A DNA stretch of 64,000 nt, taken from Emticicia sp. BO119 (GTDB taxonomy: Bacteria > Bacteroidota > Bacteroidia > Cytophagales > Spirosomataceae). The stretch covers positions 186,001 through 250,000 of the forward strand of contig NZ_JACETV010000004.1 in NCBI RefSeq assembly GCF_013912375.1, written 5' to 3'. Every line of letters begins with the position of its first letter. Within the stretch, counting starts at the first letter, position 1. The notes under the pieces are model-generated. The model had not been told where the DNA came from. It saw only the letters and a list, made by a program, of their open reading frames with translations, and searched no databases. Of the stretch, positions 26,188 through 35,316 are shown piece by piece. Both the position numbers and the translations under genes were made by a program.

Positions 26188-26314
26188 TGCATTATATAGA
26201 TTAGTGTTAAATTAATTTGATAATAATACAGCCAATAATATTCTGATAAATATAATAGATGGGAAAAGAGTATGCTTCAAAATCACATCTTTTTCTGAAA
26301 ACATTATGTAATAA

Positions 26315-26350
26315 AATAAAAAAACCTTTCAAGAAGACCTTGAAAGGTTT
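26315..26350 (-). terminator. Terminator of the M14 peptidase gene
   Basis: AAACCTTTCAAG and CTTGAAAGGTTT (26322-26350) form a 12-bp stem with a 5-base loop. On the minus strand it is followed by a T-rich run (A-rich 26314-26324 on the plus strand). Confidence 0.88.
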
Positions 26351-26372
26351 TATGAAGTGTTTTTAATTTCAA

Positions 26373-28904
26373 TTACTCTTCTCCACCAAATCTTCCGCCG
26401 CCAATGATATGGCCAAAGAAAAGACTATTCAGGAAGAGCTTATTTGTACCATACCAGAATGCCCTGAAATTAGGATTTTCAGACATTAATATTATTCTCC
26501 CTGTACCCAGATTCTGGGTAATAACCGCAGGAGAATTTTTGATTAAGGCTTCATTTTTAGGATGAACATATCCGGCTATCAGTGGATTATTTGTGAAAAT
26601 CAGCGGGGTATTATATGGATTTTTCGTATCTTCAAAGAAGATATTGTTATCCTTGAACAAAGCCAGTTTATCTTGTGTATAACCAAAGCAAATCGGATGA
26701 GTCGGGTCTATTTTTGCTTCAAAAATAGTACCTGCTGTTTCCATAGCACCGTTATATTTCTCTTGTAGCGAATAAGGCCTTTTTTCATTACTGTCATTGG
26801 TGGGTTTAGCTTTTATAGTTACAGAGACTATTTTCTTATTAGCAGTCCATTCTGCGCCTTCTGTCATGGCAACTAAAACACCCCCCCCCTGCACAAAGCG
26901 TTTGATTTTTTCGTCTGACAGGTTATTATAATTACCCCCTGCCAATACAATATGGGTATATTTATCTAAATTAACGCGATTGGCGGTTTCAATATCAGCG
27001 GCCGTAAGCGGAATATTGATTCTCTGGTCGAGCAAGTGCCATATTTCTCCGGCATCGTTGGCATTTACACCAGGCCCGGCTAACATTAATACTTTAGGTT
27101 GTTTTAACCGACGGAACTTCTCACTACCTAAATCAATGCCATTGGGTGTTAAACCTGTTGGGGTAGCATAAAAATCAACACCATCTCTCTCTGCAAGGGT
27201 TTTTAACAGTTCGATTGGGTCATTACCATTGCAAACTATCTGTATGGTGCCATAATCAAACTTCTGTTCTTTACCACCGATAAGGGCTGTAAGAGGCTCA
27301 ACGGCAACTTTTAAAGTATAACCTTTCTTAAGTAATTCATAGGCTGCCCGGGGAGCATAGTAGCTATTCCACTCAAAGAAATAGGCATATGTGCTATTCC
27401 CAATCACTTTTCCTTTCGGAAATTCATTCACACTTACTTTCTCGCCCAATGAAACAGCACCTTTGGCTTCTGCTGTTGGGGTATTCATACAATATTGTAA
27501 AGACCACGCCGAAATATCATAGAAAAGGCTATCTTCAAACTTGGTACGTTTCTCAAACATAGATTTTATAAGGCGGTGTTGCGGCTGATTCATAGGCACG
27601 GCATAAGAAGTATTTTTATCGAATGATTGGCCTTCAATCGTTTCATCTTTGCCTAATTTATACACATCAATCTGGTTTCTTTTCAGCATATTCACCATTT
27701 CCCATGTTTTAATGGCATCTTTGCCTCCACCAAAAACGTAGGCTTTTACAGCATCAGTAGAACTCTCTTTGTAAAAACTACGCATATGCTCCAGTAACTC
27801 TACACGCATGGCTCTGGCGGCTTTCAGCGTAGACATCGTAGCCGACACTTGATTACGGATAGTGAAGGGGAAGCTCAATAAGCCATTTGCTGTTTCCTGT
27901 AAATGCCCACGAGATGAGGCTTGTTCAAATAGAATACCAATTGAACCGTTGACATCTGGTAGAGTAGAACCTTTACCATAATAAAAATCATCGTAGTTTT
28001 CCTGTGTATAATAAGCCGAATTAATTTTGTCTAAACCCGCTGCATGGAATTTACCTATTTTAGCAGTTAATTCAATATTACGCTTTGGGGTAAGGGGGTG
28101 TGTACGGGCAGGAATACCGGGTTGGAAGAAAAAAGTAGAGGCGCTACCCATTTCGTGGTGGTCGGTTAAAATATTGGGTCTCCACTCATAAAACTTAACC
28201 AGCCGGCCTTTGCTTTCTGGCATTTGTTGGTAGAGCCAGTCACGGTTCAGGTCAAACCAGTAATGGTTGGTACGTCCACCTGGCCAGGTTTCGCCGAATT
28301 CACGGCTGTTTATATCGCTTACTAAATTTGTACTACGGTTTATGTTTACCCAGGTTGCAAAACGATTGCCCCCATCTGCATTAATACAGGGATCAATCAG
28401 GATAATCGCCTCATTCAATAAAGAATCTACGCTTGCTCCTTGTGCCGCCGCCAGATAATAGGCCGACATCAGGTTAGAATTTGTACCACTGGCCTCATTG
28501 CCATGCACCGAATAGCCCATCCATACTACAATCGGCATTTTCTTTATATCTAAACTGCCAGATTGTGAAGGATTCACTAATTTCTGATGATCTGCTTTTA
28601 TCTGCTCAATTTGTGCATGATTTTTTGGAGATGTTACAGTCAGCAATAAAAGCTCTCTATTTTCAAAGGTTTTTCCATAAACCTCTACTTTGAATCTGTC
28701 TGACAAACGGGCTAATTCTCTCATGTAGGCATATTGTTCGTAGGGGGTTACATGTTGCTCGCCTACCTGATAGCCTAAGAATTGTTTAGGGGTTGGGATT
28801 CTGGAATCATAAGTTACATTCTGGGGTAAGTAATAGCTATCAGTTACTTGTCCGAAAACATAAGAGTTTGCAAAGATGAAGAATAAGAGTAGTATTTTTT
28901 TCAT
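26373..28904 (-). CDS. Secreted M14-family zinc carboxypeptidase
   Basis: The ATG at 28904 is chosen because it begins a signal peptide (MKKILLLFFIFANSYVFGQ); an in-frame ATG at 28994 would overlap the upstream terminator. The 843 residues start with an M14 peptidase domain. Zinc ligands lie in MGYSVHGNEASG (His and Glu), followed by NADGGNRF, WFDLNRDW and TDHHEMGS. Further on are a glutamine-amidotransferase-like segment (KVLMLAGPGVNANDAGEIW) and a C-terminal beta region ending GRFGGEE. It is probably periplasmic or surface-located and degrades peptides. A nine-base G tract on the coding strand (plus-strand C run, 26881-26889) encodes Gly-Gly-Gly. Confidence 0.9.
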   Translation of the reverse strand: MKKILLLFFIFANSYVFGQVTDSYYLPQNVTYDSRIPTPKQFLGYQVGEQHVTPYEQYAYMRELARLSDRFKVEVYGKTFENRELLLLTVTSPKNHAQIEQIKADHQKLVNPSQSGSLDIKKMPIVVWMGYSVHGNEASGTNSNLMSAYYLAAAQGASVDSLLNEAIILIDPCINADGGNRFATWVNINRSTNLVSDINSREFGETWPGGRTNHYWFDLNRDWLYQQMPESKGRLVKFYEWRPNILTDHHEMGSASTFFFQPGIPARTHPLTPKRNIELTAKIGKFHAAGLDKINSAYYTQENYDDFYYGKGSTLPDVNGSIGILFEQASSRGHLQETANGLLSFPFTIRNQVSATMSTLKAARAMRVELLEHMRSFYKESSTDAVKAYVFGGGKDAIKTWEMVNMLKRNQIDVYKLGKDETIEGQSFDKNTSYAVPMNQPQHRLIKSMFEKRTKFEDSLFYDISAWSLQYCMNTPTAEAKGAVSLGEKVSVNEFPKGKVIGNSTYAYFFEWNSYYAPRAAYELLKKGYTLKVAVEPLTALIGGKEQKFDYGTIQIVCNGNDPIELLKTLAERDGVDFYATPTGLTPNGIDLGSEKFRRLKQPKVLMLAGPGVNANDAGEIWHLLDQRINIPLTAADIETANRVNLDKYTHIVLAGGNYNNLSDEKIKRFVQGGGVLVAMTEGAEWTANKKIVSVTIKAKPTNDSNEKRPYSLQEKYNGAMETAGTIFEAKIDPTHPICFGYTQDKLALFKDNNIFFEDTKNPYNTPLIFTNNPLIAGYVHPKNEALIKNSPAVITQNLGTGRIILMSENPNFRAFWYGTNKLFLNSLFFGHIIGGGRFGGEE

Positions 28905-28954
28905 GGGAGCAATGGGTAGTTTGTTTAGCAATAAAAGACTTTTCTGCCTAAAAA

Positions 28955-28985
28955 TACAAAAAGCCTCTGACACAGAGGCTTTTTG
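28955..28985. terminator. Terminator of the DksA-like gene
   Basis: AAAAAGCCTCTG, a 3-base loop and CAGAGGCTTTTT make a compact bidirectional hairpin. It lies between the DksA-like gene and the start of the M14 peptidase gene on the minus strand. Confidence 0.88.
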
Positions 28986-29089
28986 TATAGACAAAGAATC
29001 TACAAACCTTAAAAATCTGATTCAAAGAGAGCTATTTACACTCTTTGATTAATATTTTAAGGAAACTATGTAATACTATAATCGAAAAA

Positions 29090-29479
29090 TCAATTTGATG
29101 CTCTTAATTTGGCTTCAATGGTCTGCTGGGTATGAGGCACGGCTCTTAAACGTTCTTTGGGAATCAGCTTACCTGTATCTTTGCAAACACCGTAAGTGCC
29201 ATTTTTAATCCGGATTAATGCAGCTTCCAATTGTTGAGCAAACTTCTGTAAGCGTCCCGCCGATTGACTCAATTGTTCTTTTTCACTTACATCAGCACCG
29301 TCTTCCAATAATTTCGTGCTGCTCGATGTGTAATCAGTACCATTGTCATTTTTACGACTTAGCGTTTCCTTAATAAAGTTCAGCTCATTTCTGGTGGCTT
29401 CCAATTTGTTGGTAATAATTACCTCAAATTCCCTTAATTCTTCTTCTGAATAGCGGGTTTTTTCTTCAACTACGGCCAT
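29090..29479 (-). CDS. TraR/DksA family transcription factor with degenerate zinc finger
   Basis: The ATG at 29479 (MAVVEEKTRYSEEEL) gives 129 residues; an in-frame ATG at 29515 adds an unlikely hydrophobic leader. The N-terminal coiled-coil helices and the GTYGVCKDTGKLIPKERLRAVPH finger region are diagnostic. Only one of the four zinc-finger cysteines remains (CKDTG replaces CxxCG, and the second CxxC is IEAK). Such proteins enter the RNA polymerase secondary channel and modulate initiation, often with ppGpp. A consensus-like promoter lies at 29531-29561. Confidence 0.88.
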   Translation of the reverse strand: MAVVEEKTRYSEEELREFEVIITNKLEATRNELNFIKETLSRKNDNGTDYTSSSTKLLEDGADVSEKEQLSQSAGRLQKFAQQLEAALIRIKNGTYGVCKDTGKLIPKERLRAVPHTQQTIEAKLRASN

Positions 29480-29530
29480 AATCGTAATGCAGTAAATTGT
29501 TAAAATTGGGTACATGTTTCAAAAAACACC

Positions 29531-29561
29531 GCAAATATAAGGTTTTTAGCCCGCTTAAACA
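29531..29561 (-). promoter_or_regulatory. Promoter of the DksA-like gene
   Basis: On the minus strand a TTG (29559-29561), a 20-base spacer, then TATATTTG (29531-29538) match the Bacteroidetes consensus. The start site would be about 45 bases upstream of the ATG at 29479. Confidence 0.65.
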
Positions 29562-29744
29562 ACCGCTTGATTAAAATATTGGGAATCTTGCAAAAAAATT
29601 TATTTAAAGGCAACTATTTAAAAACAGTAAATTATTTGGTGAAGAGTAAAAATTCCAGTTCAGGAAATAAGTATATCACAAAAAATGAAGATAATGTTAA
29701 GTTTTTATGAAATTTCACAATTTTAAGAAATACTTTCTTTTTTC

Positions 29745-29752
29745 TAAGTTTG
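29745..29752 (+). promoter_or_regulatory. Candidate -7 element upstream of glutamate dehydrogenase
   Basis: TAAGTTTG followed by CACCC fits the Bacteroidetes TAnnTTTG element 38 bases before the ATG. The matching TTTG at 19-21 bases upstream is imperfect (TTTT/TTTA). The rest of the 311-base divergent spacer (29480-29790) holds only this and the DksA-like promoter. Confidence 0.5.
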
Positions 29753-29790
29753 CACCCTAAAAATAATCATCAACAATAGAAAATTCTGTT

Positions 29791-31068
29791 ATGAATTACA
29801 TAGAACCGGCTCCGATTAAGGATACAGAAAACCCTTTGGAGTCAATGATGTCGAGATTTGATGCTGCAGTAAAGATTTTAGGCATCAGCGAAGAAATGTA
29901 CTATATCCTGAAAGTTCCGGCACGTCAGGTAACAGTTGGGCTACCCGTCACAATGGATAACGGGCAAGTGAAGGTCTTTGAAGGCTATAGAGTGATTCAC
30001 TCAACTATTTTAGGGCCGAGCAAAGGAGGGATTCGTTTCGACCCTGCGGTAAATATTGATGAAGTACGTGCTTTGGCCGCATGGATGACCTGGAAGTGTG
30101 CGGTAGTGGATATACCTTACGGCGGAGCAAAGGGCGGAATTGCCTGTAATCCCCGTGAAATGTCAGCCGGTGAAATGGAACGTTTGATGCGTGCATACAC
30201 GCTTGCTATGTTGGATATATTTGGCCCTGATAAGGATATTCCGGCACCGGATATGGGTACGGGCCCAAGGGAAATGGCATGGCTGATGGACGAATACTCA
30301 AAGGCAAAAGGGATGACTGTAAATGCAGTTGTAACCGGAAAACCTTTGGTATTAGGTGGTTCTTTAGGGCGTACGGAGGCTACAGGACGTGGCGTAATGG
30401 TTTCAGCCCTTTCGGGTATGGAAAAATTGCGGTTGAATCCTTACAGAACAACGGCGGCTGTACAGGGCTTTGGAAACGTGGGGTCTCATGCAGCACAGCT
30501 ATTACAGGAGAAGGGTGTCAGTATTTGCGGCATCAGTGATATATCAGGGGCCTACTATAACTCAAAAGGTATTGATATTGAAAAAGCCATAGCTTATAGA
30601 AATGCCAATAAAGGCACTTTAGAGGGTTTCAGAGAGGCTGAACTGATAAGTAATGAGGATTTATTAGCTTTGAATGTTGATGTGTTGGTTCCGGCTGCTA
30701 AAGAAGATGTGATTACACATGAAAATGCAGCTCATATACAGGCAAAACTGATTGTGGAAGGAGCGAATGGCCCGACCTCTGCCAGTGCGGATGATATTAT
30801 CAATGAAAAAGGAATCATGGTAGTACCCGATATTCTGGCTAACGCAGGAGGGGTAACGGTTTCTTATTTTGAATGGGTACAAAACCGGATTGGATATAAA
30901 TGGGCATTAGACAGAATTAACCGCCGATGCGACCGTATGATGAAAGATGCTTTTGACAAGGTGTTCGAAACATCGCAAAAACACAAAGTTTCAATGCGTC
31001 TGGCAGCGTATATTGTAGCAATCGATAAAGTAGCCAGCACATACAAATTCCGTGGAGGGTATGGTTGA
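29791..31068 (+). CDS. gdhA: Glutamate dehydrogenase (Glu/Leu/Phe/Val family)
   Basis: This 425-residue protein interconverts glutamate and 2-oxoglutarate plus ammonia. Visible are the substrate-binding SKGGIRF, Lys102 in MTWKCAVVDIPYGGAKGG and catalytic Lys114, PDMGTGPREMAWLMDEYS, and the dinucleotide fold GFGNVGSHAAQLL. The length and the short N-terminus match the RocG/GudB-like hexameric class rather than the 450-residue NADP anabolic class. Coenzyme choice (NAD favoured) is inference. Terminator at 31104. Confidence 0.93.
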   Translation: MNYIEPAPIKDTENPLESMMSRFDAAVKILGISEEMYYILKVPARQVTVGLPVTMDNGQVKVFEGYRVIHSTILGPSKGGIRFDPAVNIDEVRALAAWMTWKCAVVDIPYGGAKGGIACNPREMSAGEMERLMRAYTLAMLDIFGPDKDIPAPDMGTGPREMAWLMDEYSKAKGMTVNAVVTGKPLVLGGSLGRTEATGRGVMVSALSGMEKLRLNPYRTTAAVQGFGNVGSHAAQLLQEKGVSICGISDISGAYYNSKGIDIEKAIAYRNANKGTLEGFREAELISNEDLLALNVDVLVPAAKEDVITHENAAHIQAKLIVEGANGPTSASADDIINEKGIMVVPDILANAGGVTVSYFEWVQNRIGYKWALDRINRRCDRMMKDAFDKVFETSQKHKVSMRLAAYIVAIDKVASTYKFRGGYG

Positions 31069-31103
31069 TAGAGGCTGAATCAAGAATTCTTAATTGATAT
31101 TTC

Positions 31104-31139
31104 AAAACCATTTGTCAAATAATCGGCAAATGGTTTTTT
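31104..31139 (+). terminator. Terminator of glutamate dehydrogenase
   Basis: AAAACCATTTG and CAAATGGTTTT form an 11-bp stem with a 12-base loop, ending in a six-T run. Confidence 0.85.
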
Positions 31140-31236
31140 GTTGATATGAGGTCTTATTTTTTACATATTCTTAATAAAGCATATACGATTAAGCTAAATT
31201 GAGTATTTTTGCCAAAATTTCAAAAAAACTAAAGAT

Positions 31237-31656
31237 ATGGCAAGTAACAGAACTTTCACAATGATTAAACCTCATGCAGTGGCGGATAATCATATTGGTG
31301 GAATTATAGCTATGATTGAAGCGGCTGGCTTTAGAATCGTGGCAATGAAAAAAACACAACTTACGCCAGCATTGGCAGGTAAGTTTTATGAAGTACATAA
31401 AGAAAGGGGTTTTTATGGTGAATTGTGTGAGATGATGTCTTCAGGACCAATCGTTCCAATGATTTTAGAAAAAGAAAACGCTGTAACTGATTTCCGTACA
31501 TTGATTGGTGCAACAAATCCGGCTAATGCAGCCGATGGTACTATACGCAAGATATATGCTAAATCAGTAGGAGAGAATGCGATTCATGGGTCAGACTCTG
31601 ATGAAAATGCAGCTATTGAAGGTTCGTTTTTCTTTGGTGTAACAGAGCAATATTAA
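31237..31656 (+). CDS. ndk: Nucleoside-diphosphate kinase
   Basis: This 139-residue enzyme exchanges the gamma phosphate between nucleoside di- and triphosphates. It starts with the ferredoxin-like strand [10 protein letters not shown] and contains the catalytic His117 in [16 protein letters not shown], the family signature. It is cytosolic and of typical length. A TATTTTTG -7-like box lies at 31204-31211, and it is closed by a strong bidirectional terminator. Confidence 0.97.
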   Translation: MASNRTFTMIKPHAVADNHIGGIIAMIEAAGFRIVAMKKTQLTPALAGKFYEVHKERGFYGELCEMMSSGPIVPMILEKENAVTDFRTLIGATNPANAADGTIRKIYAKSVGENAIHGSDSDENAAIEGSFFFGVTEQY

Positions 31657-31671
31657 TTGGTTTTTTATAAT

Positions 31672-31710
31672 AAATAAGCCCGGCTCAATTATTGAGCCGG
31701 GCTTATTTAT
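31672..31710. terminator. Bidirectional terminator between ndk and the YHS gene
   Basis: AATAAGCCCGGCTCAA pairs with TTGAGCCGGGCTTATT in a 16-bp perfect stem with a 2-4 base loop. It serves convergent genes; its right arm touches the stop codon of the YHS gene. Confidence 0.92.
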
Positions 31711-32159
31711 TATTCTTTGTCTTTCAGGTCTACCCAGTTTTCATTTGCCTTTTTTATTCGTTCTTCTTTATTTTCGCTCCATTTTTCTTTCACTTTTACA
31801 TTATAATTCAGATAAAGCTTGTTGTCTACAATTGTCCAGGCATCAGGCTGTGTTGGGGATTTGTGCCCTTCAGATAACCCATACGCACAATAACCACCAA
31901 ATTGTGGTGCATATTTTTCAGGGGTGGCCTTAAACTTATTAAGGTTCTCAGCAGAAGAAAAATACCAGGTTGCGTTATTCCATTGATACGAAAAATCTGT
32001 TTTACCTTTCACAGGTTTGCTCTCTGTAAAATAGGCTACTGCATCATAGCCCCTGATGGCACCCTCTGCATTACTAAATACTTCGGCTTTTTGGGCAAAC
32101 AACTGCAAAGATATAAGAATCATTGCCCACGAAATAAAAAATCTCCTTGTCATAATCAT
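31710..32159 (-). CDS. Secreted YHS-domain protein
   Basis: The N-terminus is a signal peptide (MTRRFFISWAMILISLQLFAQ). Two in-frame ATGs, at 32159 and 32153, are equally acceptable. The YHS domain reads GYDAVAYFTESKPVKG, YQWNNATWYFSS, FKATPEKYAPQFGGYCAYG. YHS domains are small, often metal-linked modules; in this secreted stand-alone form the function is unknown. The C-terminus is Lys/Glu-rich. It is monocistronic. Confidence 0.87.
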   Translation of the reverse strand: MIMTRRFFISWAMILISLQLFAQKAEVFSNAEGAIRGYDAVAYFTESKPVKGKTDFSYQWNNATWYFSSAENLNKFKATPEKYAPQFGGYCAYGLSEGHKSPTQPDAWTIVDNKLYLNYNVKVKEKWSENKEERIKKANENWVDLKDKE

Positions 32160-32229
32160 TTTGTTTTTTTTGACAAAGATGAGATATGCAGAAAAATTAT
32201 TTTGTCGGCTGGCTTACAGTTTAAAGCGA

Positions 32230-33216
32230 TTAGCCATCAATACCTTCATAGTGAATACCTGCTTTCTGGCGGATTTCGTCTAACAGACTCATTAATTTAA
32301 CACTCATTGAAAGAGGCATTTTTACACTTTCTTTTTTATTGTTTCTCAGGCAGTTATTTACTTCTTCAATTTCAAAATTATACCCTCTGCTTTCTCGCTC
32401 AAATGTAAAAGTTATGGGTTCTTTATCTGTTTCATATAGTGTGAGAGTTCTGCTTTCATGAAAGCGTTCAGGTAGATGTATGTAACCTTTTTCGCCATAA
32501 ATCAGGGCTTCTGTGCGTGTACGGGAGGCAAACGTCGCATTCATTAAAGCAGTTGCCTGCGGGTATTTGAATACAAAACTGGTGGTTTCATCAACACCTG
32601 TCTGACCAAATGTGCTAACCGCATGAATGTCGGTCGGATAATCTAATAATAAAAGGCTCAGATAGGCCGGATAAATACCAATATCTAATAAGGCTCCTCC
32701 TCCCAAAGCTGGGTTAAGTGTTCTTCTTTCGGGTGTAAAAGGTGCTACAAAGCCAAAATCGGCGTGGATTGTCTTTATTTTGCCTATTCTGTCTTCTGCA
32801 ATCAGTTCTTGTGTTTTCTGAATTACCGGAATAAACCTTGTCCACATGGCTTCCATCAGAAATGTATCATTTTCCCGAGCGGTATCAATCATTTTCTGTA
32901 CTTCTTTTATGTTCATGGCAAATGGCTTCTCACAAAGTACAGGTATTTTGTTTTTCAGGCATAGAATCGCGTTTTCGGCATGCGATGTATGGGGTGTTGC
33001 AATATAAACAACGTCTAAATCAGGGGTTTTAAAAATGGCTTCATACGAATCATAGTAATTAGACACATTGAATTTCCGGGCAAAGTCTTGCGCACGCTCT
33101 ATTGAAGTAGATGCAACTGCATGTAATTGAGTATGAGGCACATTCACTAAGTCAGTCGCAAATTTTTCTGCAATTTTACCCAGCCCTATAATACCCCATC
33201 TGATTGGTTTAGCCAT
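32230..33216 (-). CDS. Gfo/Idh/MocA family oxidoreductase
   Basis: This 328-residue dehydrogenase has a Rossmann start (RWGIIGLGKIAEKFA, glycine motif residues 10-15), the family hallmark CEKPF with the conserved Lys, and the C-terminal substrate domain (GGGALLDIGIYPAYL). The family oxidises or reduces sugars and related polyols with NAD(P); trans-1,2-dihydrobenzene-1,2-diol dehydrogenase-like members share this length. No signal peptide, so it is cytosolic. Substrate unknown. Confidence 0.9.
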   Translation of the reverse strand: MAKPIRWGIIGLGKIAEKFATDLVNVPHTQLHAVASTSIERAQDFARKFNVSNYYDSYEAIFKTPDLDVVYIATPHTSHAENAILCLKNKIPVLCEKPFAMNIKEVQKMIDTARENDTFLMEAMWTRFIPVIQKTQELIAEDRIGKIKTIHADFGFVAPFTPERRTLNPALGGGALLDIGIYPAYLSLLLLDYPTDIHAVSTFGQTGVDETTSFVFKYPQATALMNATFASRTRTEALIYGEKGYIHLPERFHESRTLTLYETDKEPITFTFERESRGYNFEIEEVNNCLRNNKKESVKMPLSMSVKLMSLLDEIRQKAGIHYEGIDG

Positions 33217-33312
33217 TTTTATAAAAATATATAATCAGATACTCAGGTATCTGACTGATGTACGAAATAGTAAGATTATTGGTTGAAACTTTAAATGTAG
33301 GAATAAAACGTC

Positions 33313-35193
33313 TTATTGAACAATCAATTTTTTAATGATTTTATTCTGCCCGTTATTCAATATAAGGAAATATATGCCGGCAGTAAGGTTTTGCTTGATA
33401 GAGACAATGCTTTGTGAGATATCCAAATATTCTGATTCAATAGCTATTGGTTTACCTGTGGCATCAAGTAAATAAGGGGTAGTATTCAATTGTCCGGCTG
33501 ATTTTATATAAAAAGAAGATCCTATGATAGGATTAGGATAAACATTTACAGCATCTGATAATTCTGATTCAGCAGATAACAAAGAAACAGTAGCAGATAC
33601 TGTTTTATAGATAAACTCCTTGTTTGCTTCATCATAGAATTTTAACCGATAATAATTTTTGCCAAAAACCGGCTTGGTATCAATTAATGAGTAAGATTTT
33701 ACGGTTGTTGTTGTTCCGGTGGCCGTTACCTGTCCAATAGAAGAGAAGCGTATCAAATCAAAACTTCTTTCAATGACAAAGTTTTTGGCTTTTGCTTCAT
33801 TGAGCGATGTCCAGGAAAGTTTTACATATTGCTCATTGGTGAGTGTGGCCGAAAAACTACCCAATGTTGCAGGTAAAGGAGTACCTGTTTTAACTAACCA
33901 GAAATCGGTATTGCCATTATTCTGTGTTAAATCTCCATCGACAGAATTAGCATTGGCAGCTACAATAAAGCCACCGTCAGCCGTTGGGTAAGCGCCGCGC
34001 GCAATCTCAATGTCTGCTCCACCTAATAAAAGATTCTCTTTCAGGCTACCGTTATTCTCATCAATTTGTGTAATCCAGACGTCTCCTACAGAGCCTTTCG
34101 GCTTTACATTACCGAAGGTAGAATTACTTTGGCCGAAAGCATAGATTTTGCCGTTAACGGATTGACGGATGGTGTAAAGTCCGTCTGAGTATAAGCCACC
34201 CACCTGTTTTTTCCATAGCAACATTCCAGTGTCAGATAATTTTAGAATAAAGCCGTCTTTTTCGCCTGAATTTTCTTCCAGATCGCCGTTTGTGGAATTA
34301 CTCTCTCCTACTATCAGAAATGACCCATCAGTTAATTGCAAGCCTGAAAAAGCCTCATCTAAGTTTGCGCCGCCTAAGCCTTTTTGCCATTGCAGCAAAC
34401 CATTAACACCGACCTTTACAATATAAATATCAATAAAGCCTTTACCAGCTCCAGGTATTTCATTATTACCGGCATCTGTTCCTCCTATCATCAGATAGCC
34501 TCCATCGGCACAGACAATTACCTCATTTACCCAATCGTTCTGGTTAGACCCATAGGTTTTTGACCATAAGGTTTCACCGTTTTCGGTAATCTTTGCCAAC
34601 CATACGTCTGTTTTAATAAGAGGGAGGATATTAGCTCCGATAATATAATTACCATCTGCGGCAGGTTTTATGGTGGGCTTTGAATAAGCATCAGCTTTTG
34701 TGAAAGCCAATTCGCCGATATTGTAGCCTCCGGCAAATACTTTCCGCCATATTGTACTGCCATCGGTCTTTAATTTCAATAAGAGTAAACCTCCGCGAGA
34801 ACCATTTCCTAATGCCTCACCGTCTGTAGAAGCGGTGGTGGCTAAAACCAGAATATTTTTGTCTTTAGTCTCAATAACATCGGTAGCAATATCATCTTTT
34901 GTGCCGCCAAAGGTTTTAGACCAGAGTATTTCTCCCCAGGTATTCACTTTCACTACCCAGATATCAGTACCGCCTAATCCGTTAAATGCTTTAGACGCAG
35001 GTACATCTCCATCGTTATTGCTATTAGTTGAGCCTACAATAATATAGCCACCGTCGGAGGTAGGGGTAGAAGCATAGGCATATTCATTGTTTTTTCCTCC
35101 CATACTCTTCTGCCATTGGAGAGCAGTTTGTGCAATGGTTCGTGGAGAATAAAACAAGCAAAAGTAGAGTAAGCCTATAAAACTCGGTTTCAT
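33313..35193 (-). CDS. T9SS-secreted repeat protein with C-terminal sorting domain
   Basis: This 626-residue protein has a signal peptide, then six or seven repeats of about 50-60 residues carrying DGGYIIVG, SNTNGD-like and WVVKV/WLVKT strands, consistent with a beta-propeller. A fibronectin-like segment follows (FSATLTNEQYVKLSWTSLNEAKAKNF in part). The C-terminal type A sorting domain shows VNVYPNPI, GIYFLIL and KIIKKLIVQ. The sorting domain directs export through the type IX system and attachment to the cell surface. Its role could be adhesion or binding; no catalytic motif is visible. Confidence 0.88.
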   Translation of the reverse strand: MKPSFIGLLYFCLFYSPRTIAQTALQWQKSMGGKNNEYAYASTPTSDGGYIIVGSTNSNNDGDVPASKAFNGLGGTDIWVVKVNTWGEILWSKTFGGTKDDIATDVIETKDKNILVLATTASTDGEALGNGSRGGLLLLKLKTDGSTIWRKVFAGGYNIGELAFTKADAYSKPTIKPAADGNYIIGANILPLIKTDVWLAKITENGETLWSKTYGSNQNDWVNEVIVCADGGYLMIGGTDAGNNEIPGAGKGFIDIYIVKVGVNGLLQWQKGLGGANLDEAFSGLQLTDGSFLIVGESNSTNGDLEENSGEKDGFILKLSDTGMLLWKKQVGGLYSDGLYTIRQSVNGKIYAFGQSNSTFGNVKPKGSVGDVWITQIDENNGSLKENLLLGGADIEIARGAYPTADGGFIVAANANSVDGDLTQNNGNTDFWLVKTGTPLPATLGSFSATLTNEQYVKLSWTSLNEAKAKNFVIERSFDLIRFSSIGQVTATGTTTTVKSYSLIDTKPVFGKNYYRLKFYDEANKEFIYKTVSATVSLLSAESELSDAVNVYPNPIIGSSFYIKSAGQLNTTPYLLDATGKPIAIESEYLDISQSIVSIKQNLTAGIYFLILNNGQNKIIKKLIVQ

Positions 35194-35260
35194 CTGATAA
35201 TCCTGATGGGTTAATGTTTAATTTGTGCAAACATCATACCATACAGGCACCAAAAACAAA

Positions 35261-35287
35261 ACGCCCTGACTACAAGAGCCAAGGCGT
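35261..35287 (-). terminator. Probable terminator of icd
   Basis: On the minus strand ACGCCTTG and CAGGGCGT form an imperfect stem, followed by TTTGTTTTTGG. It lies 30 bases after the icd stop. Confidence 0.55.
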
Positions 35288-35316
35288 ATAAAAGGGGCAC
35301 CGTAAGAAGAAAAGTC

